64,000 bases of DNA from Sycon ciliatum (Eukaryota > Porifera > Calcarea > Leucosolenida > Sycettidae): contig NC_088643.1 in NCBI RefSeq assembly GCF_964019385.1, positions 77,209,126-77,273,125 on the forward strand. The letters run 5' to 3'. This document shows, one piece after another, positions 43,428 through 52,174 of the stretch. The position numbers and the translations under genes were made by a program. The notes below the pieces were generated by a model. It was not told where the DNA came from, did no database searches, and saw only the letters and a program-made list of their open reading frames with translations. Each line of letters opens with the position of its first letter. Positions within the stretch are counted from its first letter, which is position 1.

Positions 43428-43775
43428 GTCTTTAATGAACTGCCTTCTTTATCACACAGCTGATCATTCATTCTTATTCTATCCTATACTACTTTCTACG
43501 GCAATACCTCATGATACTCCTTAAAAAAAAAAAAAAAAAAAAAAAAAAATTCTAAAGAACAAGTATGGGTGGCGTTGTGTCGAGTAGTACGTCCACGGAA
43601 GAGTGCTGCCTTGCCTCTTCGGACTCTAGTATTCCCACTGCTACTAGTGGAGAATGGGTTGCAGGATGTGAAAAGAATGGAATTGGGAAAGATGAACCAG
43701 GGTGATCTCATGTGAACACCATCAAGGAATGCGTCATTCATGACAAGATCAATCATATCAAGGTTCCATCATCTG
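43428..43775. other. Spacer between left-end Polinton genes
   Basis: Holds an A27 tract (about 43,523-43,549) and no gene-like ORF. Confidence 0.6.
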
Positions 43776-43849
43776 TTTTTGGCGGGCTTGATGGTGATTG
43801 GTTGACAACTTTGCATTTTCAACCCAACCCATTCTGACTTGTATAAATA
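43776..43849 (+). promoter_or_regulatory. E2F-like/CCAAT/TATA promoter of the second left-end gene
   Basis: One unit TTTTTGGCGGGCTTGAT followed by ATTGG (43,797), then TATAAATA at 43,842, 89 bp before the ATG. The start region GCAGTCGAGTCATTC nearly matches that of the first left-end gene, so the two promoters are paralogous. Confidence 0.7.
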
Positions 43850-43930
43850 CGCATGCTTGGCATGCAGTCGAGTCATTCCTTAACCCGATACAGTACTGAT
43901 CAGTTGCCTCGTGTCTTCACAAACTAGGAA

Positions 43931-44515
43931 ATGAATTCCCTTTACGAGAGATGGTTTCACGTTGCAAAGAGTCTTAACGGAGCGGTTGATAACAAGACTC
44001 ATGAATGTCAGGTGTGTCATCTGCTAGTACGAGTTGCTGACCATCTTCTTGCATCATACGCAAAGGATGAAGGTGAATGTTCGGAGACTCGTCATGCCTT
44101 TGCCATTGACCATTTGTTCGTTCGTGATTCGACATTATTTCACGCGTGGACATCTGCTAAATATATCACTATGAAGAGACCTGACATTCTCAGGTATGCT
44201 GCGAGCTTTACTGTTGGTGATGGTGATCGTGAACAAGCTGAACGACTTGAAAGTTGCATATGCGGCATCATGGAAGGTTTATGGAGTCATGCATCAAACG
44301 ATGTCGTTGCCCTGGAGATGACCTTGGCATATTCAGTCACTCTGTTGGACATGCTGGCACGGAAAGGCGATCGTGCGAAGGTGTTGTTAGCACGAGATTT
44401 CCTCATGAAACACATTCATGATCAATCGAGAAGGAGGATGAACGTTCGACTCATCAACACGATGACTGTGGCCCTTGTTTGTTGTGCATTGCCTGTTGTT
44501 TACCTGTTCTTATGA
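43931..44515 (+). CDS. Tail-anchored helical Polinton protein (Bcl-2-like?)
   Basis: 194 residues, mostly predicted helical, ending in a hydrophobic segment MTVALVCCALPVVYLFL right at the C-terminus: a tail anchor for a mitochondrial, ER or similar membrane. The segment before it contains GIMEGLWSHASNDVVALEMT and a basic stretch (HDQSRRRMNVR). Size, helicity and the C-terminal anchor are those of Bcl-2-type apoptosis inhibitors, and many DNA viruses carry such proteins, but I see no firm BH motif, so this is only a hypothesis. It shares its promoter type with the preceding gene, suggesting joint control. Confidence 0.75.
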   Translation: MNSLYERWFHVAKSLNGAVDNKTHECQVCHLLVRVADHLLASYAKDEGECSETRHAFAIDHLFVRDSTLFHAWTSAKYITMKRPDILRYAASFTVGDGDREQAERLESCICGIMEGLWSHASNDVVALEMTLAYSVTLLDMLARKGDRAKVLLARDFLMKHIHDQSRRRMNVRLINTMTVALVCCALPVVYLFL

Positions 44516-44594
44516 GCATCATAAAGATTTATTTGAGAAAGAAAATATTTCCTATCATAATTAGTACAGTGTGTGTGTGTGTGTGTGTGTGAAG

Positions 44595-46364
44595 ATGGCG
44601 TACTGGGCTACGCATTTCCATAGGAGTGATGGTGATGAGGCCTCCCTCAAACACATGCAAAGCATGCGGAATGACATTATCGAGATGCAATCGGTTGTGG
44701 GGAACGATGACACCGAAAACACCTTGGTTCATGATGTGGAGAAACTGAAAGAGGAGAAAGCCGATGAGAGTAAAGTGGAAGATGTGGAAAGCAGATCTAC
44801 GCGCTACACAGATCAAGCCATAGCAGCTGATGAGCTGCACGTGAAAACAGATGGATCCGTGTCCATGGATGCTAACCTCGACATGAACGAGCATTCCATC
44901 TGTAATTTGGCGTACGATGATAGTTCTTTGACATGTGCTGTCCCTGCCGGTTGGGTCAAGAATGAAATCCGTCAATCCTCATCGAGATTGCAACACGACA
45001 TCGACGCTGTGCGCAAGATGAAAGGACCTCGTGGTGATCGGGGATTGGGATGGCTTAGTGGAGGTGGCATGCCACTGAACTCGGTAGGGAGAAATGGTGA
45101 CTTCTACCTCGATGCAACCACGCTGATCGTGTACAAGAAATTCAGCTCGAAATGGATGGCTTTCGGTCGGCTTCATGGATCAAGAGGTGAAGCTGGTCCA
45201 CATGGAGAACGCGGATTGATCGGTCCTGAAGGCGAGACTGGACCTAGAGGAGCTGATGGGCAAGGGGGTGAACGCGGTCAAAAAGGTGATCAAGGAATAC
45301 CTGGTCCAGAAGGTCCCAGAGGTGAAGTTGGACCACGTGGAGAACGTGGATTGGTCGGTCCTGAAGGCGAGATTGGGCCTAGAGGAGAAGATGGACAAGA
45401 CGGCCCACAAGGTGAACGTGGTGTGCAAGGTGATCAAGGAACCACAGGTCCCGTGGGTCCCCAAGGAACCATCGGTGCAACCGGTCCTCCAGGAAACAGA
45501 GGTCCTGTGGGCCCCCAAGGAATCGTCGGCCCCATAGGTCCTCCAGGAACCAGAGGCCCCATGGGTCCGCAATCAAATCAGAACCTATCCGATCCGTTTC
45601 ATCTACTACCTCACATTCGGAGAAACGCCTACCTCTACATATACTCTCATCCTAGCAGATTTGAATCCGTCACCAGGGTGAGCAGAAACAGATACAGAGG
45701 GATAAATCTCGTTGACATGAAGGACAAGAGAATCAACGTGAACAACATCGACATGTTCCGAGACGATCACTTCTACCTCAACATTACACAACACCAGCAA
45801 GTTTCCATTAGAGAACGATTCGTCAATCTGTTTCACGACAACATGTCTTTTGCAATGTTCCAAGTAATTCAAGTGGACGCACCTGACCCTAGAAACATGG
45901 CATTGAAGGCATTCGACATCGATACTGTCGGAAATTTCAGCTTGGATAGTTTGTACGTGTTGTTCACTGCCACCCACATAAGTGGCAACTACTTCACGGG
46001 TTCCGGCCATTCATCATTCAACCTACCCGTTTCGTCTTTAGTCAGCCAATTATCGGCGGCTTTGGATAAGCCTGTGTCGAGCATGACGGATCTCTTGGGT
46101 ACAAAGTGTGTCATAAGTTACGCTCGGAATTCAGAAGGCCTATTCACTCTATACGTAAACTCCTTTTTGATACATTCCAACTTAGCCACTGACCCATTTT
46201 CCAGGACCAATGGAATCGAAGATTGCAATTATAGCATTGGTGGTACTCAATTCTTCAACGGCACTTCATCAAAGTTGTTCTGTCATTTGCACTTTGCAGA
46301 GAGTTTATCTTCTCATACAATCCAGCGCATACACACAGAACTCATGACACACTACAATATCTAG
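44595..46364 (+). CDS. Collagen-like fibre protein
   Basis: 589 residues from ATG 44,595; the in-frame stretch before it is only (GT)n sequence. Residues ~15-145 are charged and coiled-coil-like. A long Gly-X-Y block of about 43 triplets (nt 45,177-45,570, for example GERGLIGPEGETGPRG) predicts a collagen triple helix. The C-terminal ~260 residues form a head with beta-strand pattern (FSLDSLYVLFTATHISGNYF, YSIGGTQFFNGTSSKLFCHL) resembling a LamG/concanavalin-like lectin fold. Layout of base, shaft and head suggests a trimeric virion fibre for host attachment. It sits directly before the penton-like gene. The head assignment is by pattern only. Confidence 0.85.
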   Translation: MAYWATHFHRSDGDEASLKHMQSMRNDIIEMQSVVGNDDTENTLVHDVEKLKEEKADESKVEDVESRSTRYTDQAIAADELHVKTDGSVSMDANLDMNEHSICNLAYDDSSLTCAVPAGWVKNEIRQSSSRLQHDIDAVRKMKGPRGDRGLGWLSGGGMPLNSVGRNGDFYLDATTLIVYKKFSSKWMAFGRLHGSRGEAGPHGERGLIGPEGETGPRGADGQGGERGQKGDQGIPGPEGPRGEVGPRGERGLVGPEGEIGPRGEDGQDGPQGERGVQGDQGTTGPVGPQGTIGATGPPGNRGPVGPQGIVGPIGPPGTRGPMGPQSNQNLSDPFHLLPHIRRNAYLYIYSHPSRFESVTRVSRNRYRGINLVDMKDKRINVNNIDMFRDDHFYLNITQHQQVSIRERFVNLFHDNMSFAMFQVIQVDAPDPRNMALKAFDIDTVGNFSLDSLYVLFTATHISGNYFTGSGHSSFNLPVSSLVSQLSAALDKPVSSMTDLLGTKCVISYARNSEGLFTLYVNSFLIHSNLATDPFSRTNGIEDCNYSIGGTQFFNGTSSKLFCHLHFAESLSSHTIQRIHTELMTHYNI

Positions 46365-46449
46365 CACACATATATAGCACACATGCTACACTACATTCTT
46401 GAGATGAAAAATAAAACCTATCTATAGTAATCATCATCACATCACCAGA
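46365..46449 (+). promoter_or_regulatory. Fibre poly(A) signal and possible penton-cluster TATA box
   Basis: TATATA at 46,371 lies 79 bp before the penton-like ATG, close to the 87-89 bp of the left-end promoters. AATAAA at 46,410 could end the fibre transcript. No E2F-like motif here. Confidence 0.45.
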
Positions 46450-47205
46450 ATGTCTGTGATATTGACAGTGGCGAACAACACGTCGGGAGTGAGCAGGGGA
46501 TTGCACAAACCGAACTTTACTCTAAATGTGAAGGGCCTCGATACGCGCGATAAAGTCCTGCATGTTGAATCGGCTCAGTTTGAAGTACACTTTGAGAACA
46601 TAGACGAGGCAACGAACAAACTCTATGTGGTACATGGTGTAGAAGAAGAAGAAGAAGAAGAAGAAGAGGATAGACTTTCCATCAAGACGGGAACATACAG
46701 CGATGTAGACGATTTGGCGTCTATTATCAATGCCACTCTGAAACGAGCGGGACACGGAGACATTGTGTTTTCCTACTCTCGTCACACCAGCCGCATAAGT
46801 GTCTCGGTACCCAGGAATAAACGGTGCTTGTTGAAGAAGGACTCACCCGGATTGGTGCTGGGTGTGGGCACTATTCTCAAGCCATACACGATCGAGGGAT
46901 CTCACACGTTCCCGTTCGCTGTGGATCTGACAAAAGGCAGAAGACTTGTCCTGCTCTACACCGACCTCATTGGACCTGCTGTGGAGTACGAAGACAATAC
47001 TGATTCGAGGGTGCTGAAGACTTTTCTTATTCAAACCCTCAACGGTTTGAATAACTACGTGTTCGGGAAAGAAGACAAACGATTGCTGCTTCCACACGAA
47101 AACGTGACTAGCATTTCGTTCTGGTTGAAATTCAACACCGGTGAACACATCACTTCCGGATATCCCGTCTACCTTGATCTTCGGATCACCAACACAACTA
47201 CTTAG
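46450..47205 (+). CDS. Penton-like minor capsid protein
   Basis: 251 residues, with strands typical of a single jelly roll: FTLNVKGLDTRDKVLHVESA, ISVSVPRNKRC, GSHTFPFAVDLTKGRRLVLLY, and a strand-rich end (SISFWLKF, PVYLDLRIT). The segment with YTDLIGPAVEYEDN and VLKTFLIQTL is reminiscent of Polinton minor capsid proteins. Position before the capsid gene agrees. A run of nine Glu (about residues 66-74) forms an acidic loop. It should close the five-fold vertices and hold the fibre. Its stop codon TAG abuts the next ATG with no spacer, implying one transcript. Confidence 0.8.
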   Translation: MSVILTVANNTSGVSRGLHKPNFTLNVKGLDTRDKVLHVESAQFEVHFENIDEATNKLYVVHGVEEEEEEEEEDRLSIKTGTYSDVDDLASIINATLKRAGHGDIVFSYSRHTSRISVSVPRNKRCLLKKDSPGLVLGVGTILKPYTIEGSHTFPFAVDLTKGRRLVLLYTDLIGPAVEYEDNTDSRVLKTFLIQTLNGLNNYVFGKEDKRLLLPHENVTSISFWLKFNTGEHITSGYPVYLDLRITNTTT

Positions 47206-47811
47206 ATGGATCTTCCAGATGTTCGTGTCCGTCACGTACGTGACATGGTGGAGGATATAGCAAAACGAAAGAAATTGGAGAGCGAAAAGGTGCGTTGCCG
47301 GGAGAAGTACGTAATTTACAACACTGCAATCTTGTCCTTTCTCATACTCATTCAAACCATTCTCAATATCCTTCAAGGGAGTGGTGTCGTATCTGGAGAA
47401 CATCGCATTCGAATCATCGCCATCAGTAGCACTATCATAGGTGTGATCATGGCATGCATTGGTAAACACGTTCTCGACACCAAACGTCAGCTTGTCAAGT
47501 GTATTGAACAACTGCAGCAGATGGAGAGAGCTGAAGACTCGTTCATGTTGGAATTGGGCATTACTCTGGAAGATGGGAAGCTCACTAACGAGGAGCATCA
47601 ACGATTGATAGCGATGATGAACGACTTTCGCAAGACACTGGATATTGGATCTTTGAAAAAAATTCACCCCTATTATAATGTGACTCGCAAGAATGGCACA
47701 GGAGATATACTCACCACAAGCTCCGGAGTCCTTCACGGGACTCCTGACCAACACGAAGATCGTTCAGAAGAACATCCTCGACAGGACGGAGAAGAAACTC
47801 TCATTGCTTGA
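47206..47811 (+). CDS. Two-transmembrane Polinton protein, unknown function
   Basis: 201 residues. A basic N-terminal helix (~1-33) is followed by two hydrophobic segments, ~36-56 (VIYNTAILSFLILIQTILNI) and ~68-86 (IRIIAISSTIIGVIMACIG), then a charged helix (QLVKCIEQLQQMERAEDSF). Hairpin topology would put both ends on the same side of a membrane. The ATG directly follows the penton-like stop, and the last 119 bp overlap the capsid gene in another frame. Possible roles are an internal virion membrane protein, entry or exit; no family recognised. Confidence 0.75.
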   Translation: MDLPDVRVRHVRDMVEDIAKRKKLESEKVRCREKYVIYNTAILSFLILIQTILNILQGSGVVSGEHRIRIIAISSTIIGVIMACIGKHVLDTKRQLVKCIEQLQQMERAEDSFMLELGITLEDGKLTNEEHQRLIAMMNDFRKTLDIGSLKKIHPYYNVTRKNGTGDILTTSSGVLHGTPDQHEDRSEEHPRQDGEETLIA

Positions 47812-49294
47812 GGGTAGACGCGGAGTACGACTCTTTTCCACAGCAGATCGATCACCACCATCCCTGAACAATGAACTGGACATCTCGTCACCGAATTTCA
47901 TTGCTCTCGGGGAGAGCTATTTCATCGTGAAAATGCGCTATAGTGTCAAAAACAATCTCGATAATCAACCTGGAGACTACACGCGATGGGTGTGCACCAC
48001 GTCACCAGCCTTTTCGTGGTTCAAGAACATTCGAGTGGAGATCAACGGAACAGAGGTCACGCAATCGAGTAAAGTTGCCGACATGCAGATGGTTCAGCAC
48101 ATCCTCAGTCTAATGGAAAGCAGCAGCGAACGCCTTCAATACGTGGACTCGGATCTCTACGGTCTACAGAAACTGGATCCGCAAAGAGCATTGAGAGGTG
48201 TGGATTTATCGCCCTATCAACTTGGTGTGAAGCGTAAGCATGGCTATGCCTTCGAAACAAACGCTGCAAACGCTAATGCAGCACAAGCACCGGATTTCGT
48301 CGATGATTTCACACTCAGGCGTGCACCCACCGTCGAGCTTGTCACCAACGAAGGCTTCTCCAACACGGTTCAGGAAAATGCACTTCGTGCAGCTGTTGGA
48401 CGGTTTCAGTACAAGCTGAGACCCTTCCTACCATTTTTCAATCAGGACGATGCTTGGTTACCCCCGGGTACACAGGTGAAGCTTCGCTTTGATCTGCCAC
48501 AATCCGAGCTTTCCAGATACATCATGCTTAGCGATCAAGGCGGTGGTGCCAACAGTGCGCTGAGTGTCGGTGATATTGAGATCGATCTACTCCAATTGGA
48601 CTTTGTGTACACTACCTATCGCATGGAACCCAATCTCACCGATCGTGTACGCCTTCCCAAACAACTCTATTTCCACACGTGGTGCCCTCGCCTCATACAA
48701 AAGAGCATTTCAGATGATGCTGGTACACTGGAACTGCTTCACAATGCGGACATTCCACGCAGGATGATCCTGTTCTTCACAGATTTGACTCATGGTACCC
48801 AGCCAGCATTGGCAGGAGGTCAAGCATCGCATTCTTCGAACAGACTGGCCATGATTCATGCAAATCTCAGTCAACTTCGTGTCACTGTCAACGACGAGAC
48901 GCTCTTTGACAACCCGCTCAAGTTCCAGTGGGATGTGAGTCGTAATACTGAAGGGCAATACTTCTACGATTACAACAAATCCTCCTACCTGCGTGGCTAT
49001 AATCTGGTTCAAGACTTTTTCGGCAAGACGTATGGAACGCAAATCCCCATCACCGCTGCAGATTACTGCAATCACTACTTTATGGTGCCTATCAACTTGA
49101 ATCTGGATCGGACCACAGACAATCCAAGATCGAGAGGAAATCTGTCCATCGACTATCAATTTAGCGACGTGACAAACGCCCCCGTGAGGAGACCTAGCGA
49201 AAATGGTGCCTCGATCAAAGTCAACCTTCTCTGCATGGACAAGTACTTGTACACCATGAGCAAAGATGAAGGTATCAAAGCCGAAGTTGTATGA
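47693..49294 (+). CDS. Major capsid protein, double jelly roll
   Basis: 533 residues. The N-terminal part (SLNNELDISSPNFIALGESY) and the first jelly roll (FSWFKNIRVEINGTEVTQSS) precede LRPFLPFFNQDDAWLPPGTQ and VKLRFDLPQSELSRYIM. The second roll covers about residues 290-500 (LLQLDFVYTTYRM, YFHTWCPRLIQKSI, HYFMVPINLNLDR, GNLSIDYQFSDV). Length and strand pattern fit the hexon-like capsid proteins of Polintons and adintoviruses. It would form pseudo-hexameric trimers of an icosahedral shell. The start overlaps the preceding gene by 119 bp, suggesting coupled expression. No interruption seen. Confidence 0.9.
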   Translation: MAQEIYSPQAPESFTGLLTNTKIVQKNILDRTEKKLSLLEGRRGVRLFSTADRSPPSLNNELDISSPNFIALGESYFIVKMRYSVKNNLDNQPGDYTRWVCTTSPAFSWFKNIRVEINGTEVTQSSKVADMQMVQHILSLMESSSERLQYVDSDLYGLQKLDPQRALRGVDLSPYQLGVKRKHGYAFETNAANANAAQAPDFVDDFTLRRAPTVELVTNEGFSNTVQENALRAAVGRFQYKLRPFLPFFNQDDAWLPPGTQVKLRFDLPQSELSRYIMLSDQGGGANSALSVGDIEIDLLQLDFVYTTYRMEPNLTDRVRLPKQLYFHTWCPRLIQKSISDDAGTLELLHNADIPRRMILFFTDLTHGTQPALAGGQASHSSNRLAMIHANLSQLRVTVNDETLFDNPLKFQWDVSRNTEGQYFYDYNKSSYLRGYNLVQDFFGKTYGTQIPITAADYCNHYFMVPINLNLDRTTDNPRSRGNLSIDYQFSDVTNAPVRRPSENGASIKVNLLCMDKYLYTMSKDEGIKAEVV

Positions 49295-49325
49295 ATTAAT
49301 TCCGACCTAGTAGTAAAAGGGCATC

Positions 49326-50108
49326 ATGGAAGGTGGTGACCTGGAGACCAGACATCGTGTCTACGGTGGTGATTTGAAAACATCGAGTCGACAACACGGT
49401 GGATTCTTCTGGAAAAAGAGCTTCTGGAAAAACCTTATTGGTGCTGGACCCGAGGAGCTGGACAAACAGATGGCGGAACCCATGACAAAACAAGATGACA
49501 TGCAACGCGGTGGACTTGGACCCCTGGCTGCCATGGCAGGAATGACACTTCTTCCCATGCTTTTGGGGAGAGGAGAGCCCGGAGACATCGTGGAAGCACA
49601 AATGAAAACGGCTTACAATCCTGCCATGCACCGAGGCGGTCTAGCCATTCCACCAGGATTAGCCGCCAAGGCCATACCACTCCTGACGAATCTGGCTGCT
49701 CCCTTGGCCATGGGTACCATGGCATCACTAGGTGACAACGTAATGGATAAAATATTCGGTAGAGGAGTGAGGAAGGGAAGCTCAACAGGTACCATGAAGC
49801 GCACTAAAAGTCGTCGTCGTCACGCTCCGAAGAAAATTCGACAACGTGCACCTCGAAAAACCAAGAAGCCAGCTCGTCAAATTCGCTCCAAAGGCCGCAG
49901 TGCACGAGGAATAAAGAAACAAGGAAGGACCTTGTTCAAAAAACTAGGACATCGGGCCCTCGACGAAGCCTCATCGTTCCTGTCTGCACCTCGTAGATCA
50001 CTGACCCGTCCTGAAACTCCATTTGCTCAAAAAATTCGACAGAACATTAACAGTGCAGAACCGTCTTCTATGAGTTCCGCTCACATCGGTCCATCCTACA
50101 ACATCTGA
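49326..50108 (+). CDS. pVI/pX-like basic core protein with protease sites
   Basis: 260 residues. The N-terminal third is amphipathic (FFWKKSFWKNLIGAG), as in membrane-active entry proteins. The middle is hydrophobic and Gly/Ala/Met-rich (LAAMAGMTLLPMLLGRG, GLAAKAIPLLTNLAAPLAMG). Residues ~150-215 are strongly basic (KSRRRHAPKKIRQRAPRK) and should bind DNA. Three sites fit the adenain-type pattern (hydrophobic, x, Gly, x, then Gly): LIGA-G at 37-41, LLGR-G at 79-83, IFGR-G at 143-147. Cleavage would release a membrane-active peptide and a DNA-binding core peptide. The protease is encoded in the same element. Confidence 0.8.
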   Translation: MEGGDLETRHRVYGGDLKTSSRQHGGFFWKKSFWKNLIGAGPEELDKQMAEPMTKQDDMQRGGLGPLAAMAGMTLLPMLLGRGEPGDIVEAQMKTAYNPAMHRGGLAIPPGLAAKAIPLLTNLAAPLAMGTMASLGDNVMDKIFGRGVRKGSSTGTMKRTKSRRRHAPKKIRQRAPRKTKKPARQIRSKGRSARGIKKQGRTLFKKLGHRALDEASSFLSAPRRSLTRPETPFAQKIRQNINSAEPSSMSSAHIGPSYNI

Positions 50109-50110
50109 TC

Positions 50111-50863
50111 ATGGACTTTATCTCGCTCCTTGGACAGGAAATCGGGAGGAAGAAAAAGACTAGTCCCGTAAGGAACGACGATGTTCCGAGCACGGCCACT
50201 GCTCGACACAAGCTGCACATTCCTGGTCTTCAGTTCGAGTCTAAGGATTGGTTCACGGAAATCATTCCTGCCCTGAAATCCTGGGGTCAAAACGTATTGT
50301 TTCTGGGACAGAGCAACATGGGTAAATCCTACTTTCTCATCAAGCTCCTGAAACGTGTGCAACCTGAGCGTATAGTAGTCATCTCCAACACGCCGGCCGA
50401 TCAGTATCGTCTCCCAAACCTCAAATCCTTCAAGCATTACAGCACCATGCCCGAGTGCATCGAAGACATGGATCTCCAGCCTAACACCTATGTGATCATT
50501 GATGACATTAGAGTGATGGGTTTGAAGCACGGCAGTCAAAGAGAGTGTCTCTACAAGTTCTTCACCATGTACAGTCATCATCATAAGTTGAACGTGTTCT
50601 TTCTCTCTCAGAGCTTTGATAACATTAAGGACATGAAGATCAATGCAAACTTTATGTATCTATTTCGCTTCACTGATAAAAGCAATATCAAGCGTTATCT
50701 CAATACTCTGTTTGGTGGTCTGTGCACGAAGTCATCCATTATCTTTAGATTGTATGAGAAGTTATTGGCGGTGTGTCGCAGACCTATCCTAACCATTGAT
50801 TGCTCTTCTAATCAGTACTACACGTATTGCGAAGACACTGCATTAAAGGTGACTTTTGAATAA
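50111..50863 (+). CDS. FtsK/HerA-type packaging ATPase
   Basis: 250 residues. Walker A is GQSNMGKS (66-73), Walker B is YVIIDD (127-132), followed by a sensor-like LNVFFLSQSFDNI. This is the A32/FtsK-HerA-like genome-packaging ATPase found in Polintons, adintoviruses and large DNA viruses; it should pump DNA into the capsid using ATP. The start lies 2 bp after the preceding stop, in a tight virion gene cluster. All nucleotide-binding residues are present. Confidence 0.93.
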   Translation: MDFISLLGQEIGRKKKTSPVRNDDVPSTATARHKLHIPGLQFESKDWFTEIIPALKSWGQNVLFLGQSNMGKSYFLIKLLKRVQPERIVVISNTPADQYRLPNLKSFKHYSTMPECIEDMDLQPNTYVIIDDIRVMGLKHGSQRECLYKFFTMYSHHHKLNVFFLSQSFDNIKDMKINANFMYLFRFTDKSNIKRYLNTLFGGLCTKSSIIFRLYEKLLAVCRRPILTIDCSSNQYYTYCEDTALKVTFE

Positions 50864-50904
50864 ACCCCTCGTTGATGTGTGTGTGTGTACGATATTAGTC
50901 GAAG

Positions 50905-51048
50905 AGTTAACCGAAAAATTAGCCGAAAAGTTAGCCGAAAAGTTAGCCGAAAAGTTAGCCGAAAAGTTAGCCGAAAAGTTAGCCAAAAAGTTAGCCGAAA
51001 AGTTAGCCGAAAAGTTAGCCGAAAAGTTAGCCGAAAAGTTAGCCGCAA
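50905..51048 (+). repeat. 12-bp minisatellite encoding (EKLA)n
   Basis: About twelve copies of GTTAGCCGAAAA, nearly identical. The unit is a multiple of three, so all frames stay open: EKLA in one frame and VSRK in another on the plus strand. The EKLA frame starts without ATG, within the ATPase end, and stops at 51,122, overlapping the next gene. Confidence 0.85.
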
Positions 51049-51078
51049 CATTGAAAAAAATTCCAATCATGAATAAGA

Positions 51079-52140
51079 ATGGAGCATCTTACGGTGAAAT
51101 TCTCAAATGGGCTACCGAGTAGTATACAAAGAGTGGGACCCAGAAAGGGATCCTTCTCGATACCCAAGCGTAAAAGGTTGCAAACCTTGCAGTTTATGAC
51201 GAAACATCCTCAACACATCATTAAGAAGAGAGCAAATTCGTGGGAAGTTCTCGGTATACCACCACTCATGCGGCAAAAAGGAGGTAATAACTACAATGCA
51301 TACTTGAAAAGCGTTAAGAAAGTTCTTTCCCAAGTACCAGATCACAGTTTGAGCACCTCCACCCTGTTGGAACTGCAAGCCGATCCGCGAGTAAAGCGTC
51401 TATATGACACCCACTTCAAAAACAATCCCGATCACATCAGTTACCCGTCTGTGAGAAATGTGATTGCATCCAACATACTCAACTATGATTCCACTACCGA
51501 TCAAGTTCGCGATTCCGTTTCAGATGTCAGGAAGAAGAGAAAGGCACCTTTAACATCGGTGCCTTTCAATCTACTACAAGATCATGAATTTGACCGATGG
51601 ATCCTGCAAATCCTGGACAGTTTCCTCCGGCATACAAATATACCGGTGACCTTTTTGAAGAGCAACTATTTCACAAGCCGATCACAACTGCTGCAACTCT
51701 ACGATGAAGATCGCCTGAGGTTCAGGAGTCGGGTGGAAGCGGCTGCGGATGCCCTGAAGACGCAGACGATGAACGACTACACTACTCTGGTCAACGAGAC
51801 GAATCGCATCTACATGTCCAGGTACCCGTTTGCATCCATAGCAGGTGCCATGGGAATCAACAAACACGTCGATGGGTTCCTTCGATCAGAACGAAAGATT
51901 CAGGAACTAACCACCCTTGTGATAGCTATACCGGGATCACAGCTTAAGTTTCAAGATCTCAACGATATGACTTCCACCTATGGTAGAACAACAGAAGCAA
52001 AATTGATCCATCCCGAGCATTTCATGATCAGAGCACAAAAGGTGATGGTGGACGATGCATCATTCATTCAACAGGTGCTGAAGGACAAAAGCAGGATCAC
52101 TCGTATCATCAAGGATATCCTGAGCGGACGCTCCATGTGA
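51079..52140 (+). CDS. Polinton protein of unknown function (353 aa)
   Basis: Starts at ATG 51,079, just after the minisatellite and overlapping the end of its open frame. The protein is basic at the N-terminus (RVGPRKGSFSIPKRKR, IIKKRANSWEVL) and otherwise helical and charged (SRVEAAADALKTQTMND, RSERKIQELTTLVIAIPG, RITRIIKDILSGRSM). No family recognised. Position between packaging ATPase and protease-integrase suggests a virion or packaging component, but this is by neighbourhood only. It cannot be a polymerase B: far too short and without the motifs. Confidence 0.75.
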   Translation: MEHLTVKFSNGLPSSIQRVGPRKGSFSIPKRKRLQTLQFMTKHPQHIIKKRANSWEVLGIPPLMRQKGGNNYNAYLKSVKKVLSQVPDHSLSTSTLLELQADPRVKRLYDTHFKNNPDHISYPSVRNVIASNILNYDSTTDQVRDSVSDVRKKRKAPLTSVPFNLLQDHEFDRWILQILDSFLRHTNIPVTFLKSNYFTSRSQLLQLYDEDRLRFRSRVEAAADALKTQTMNDYTTLVNETNRIYMSRYPFASIAGAMGINKHVDGFLRSERKIQELTTLVIAIPGSQLKFQDLNDMTSTYGRTTEAKLIHPEHFMIRAQKVMVDDASFIQQVLKDKSRITRIIKDILSGRSM

Positions 52141-52174
52141 TCACGTGCCAAATATTTTCAGGCTATGATCAAGA

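Noticed and set aside
46843..47754. 303-codon minus-strand ORF opposite the penton-like, two-TM and capsid genes
   Set aside because: Antisense shadow: no recognised motif, and the plus-strand frames carry the conserved virion genes.
50905..51048. CRISPR-like array
   Set aside because: Units are contiguous 12-bp repeats without spacers.
50856..51122. (EKLA)n ORF as an ordinary protein gene
   Set aside because: No ATG precedes the repeat in that frame; listed as a repeat and as a question instead.
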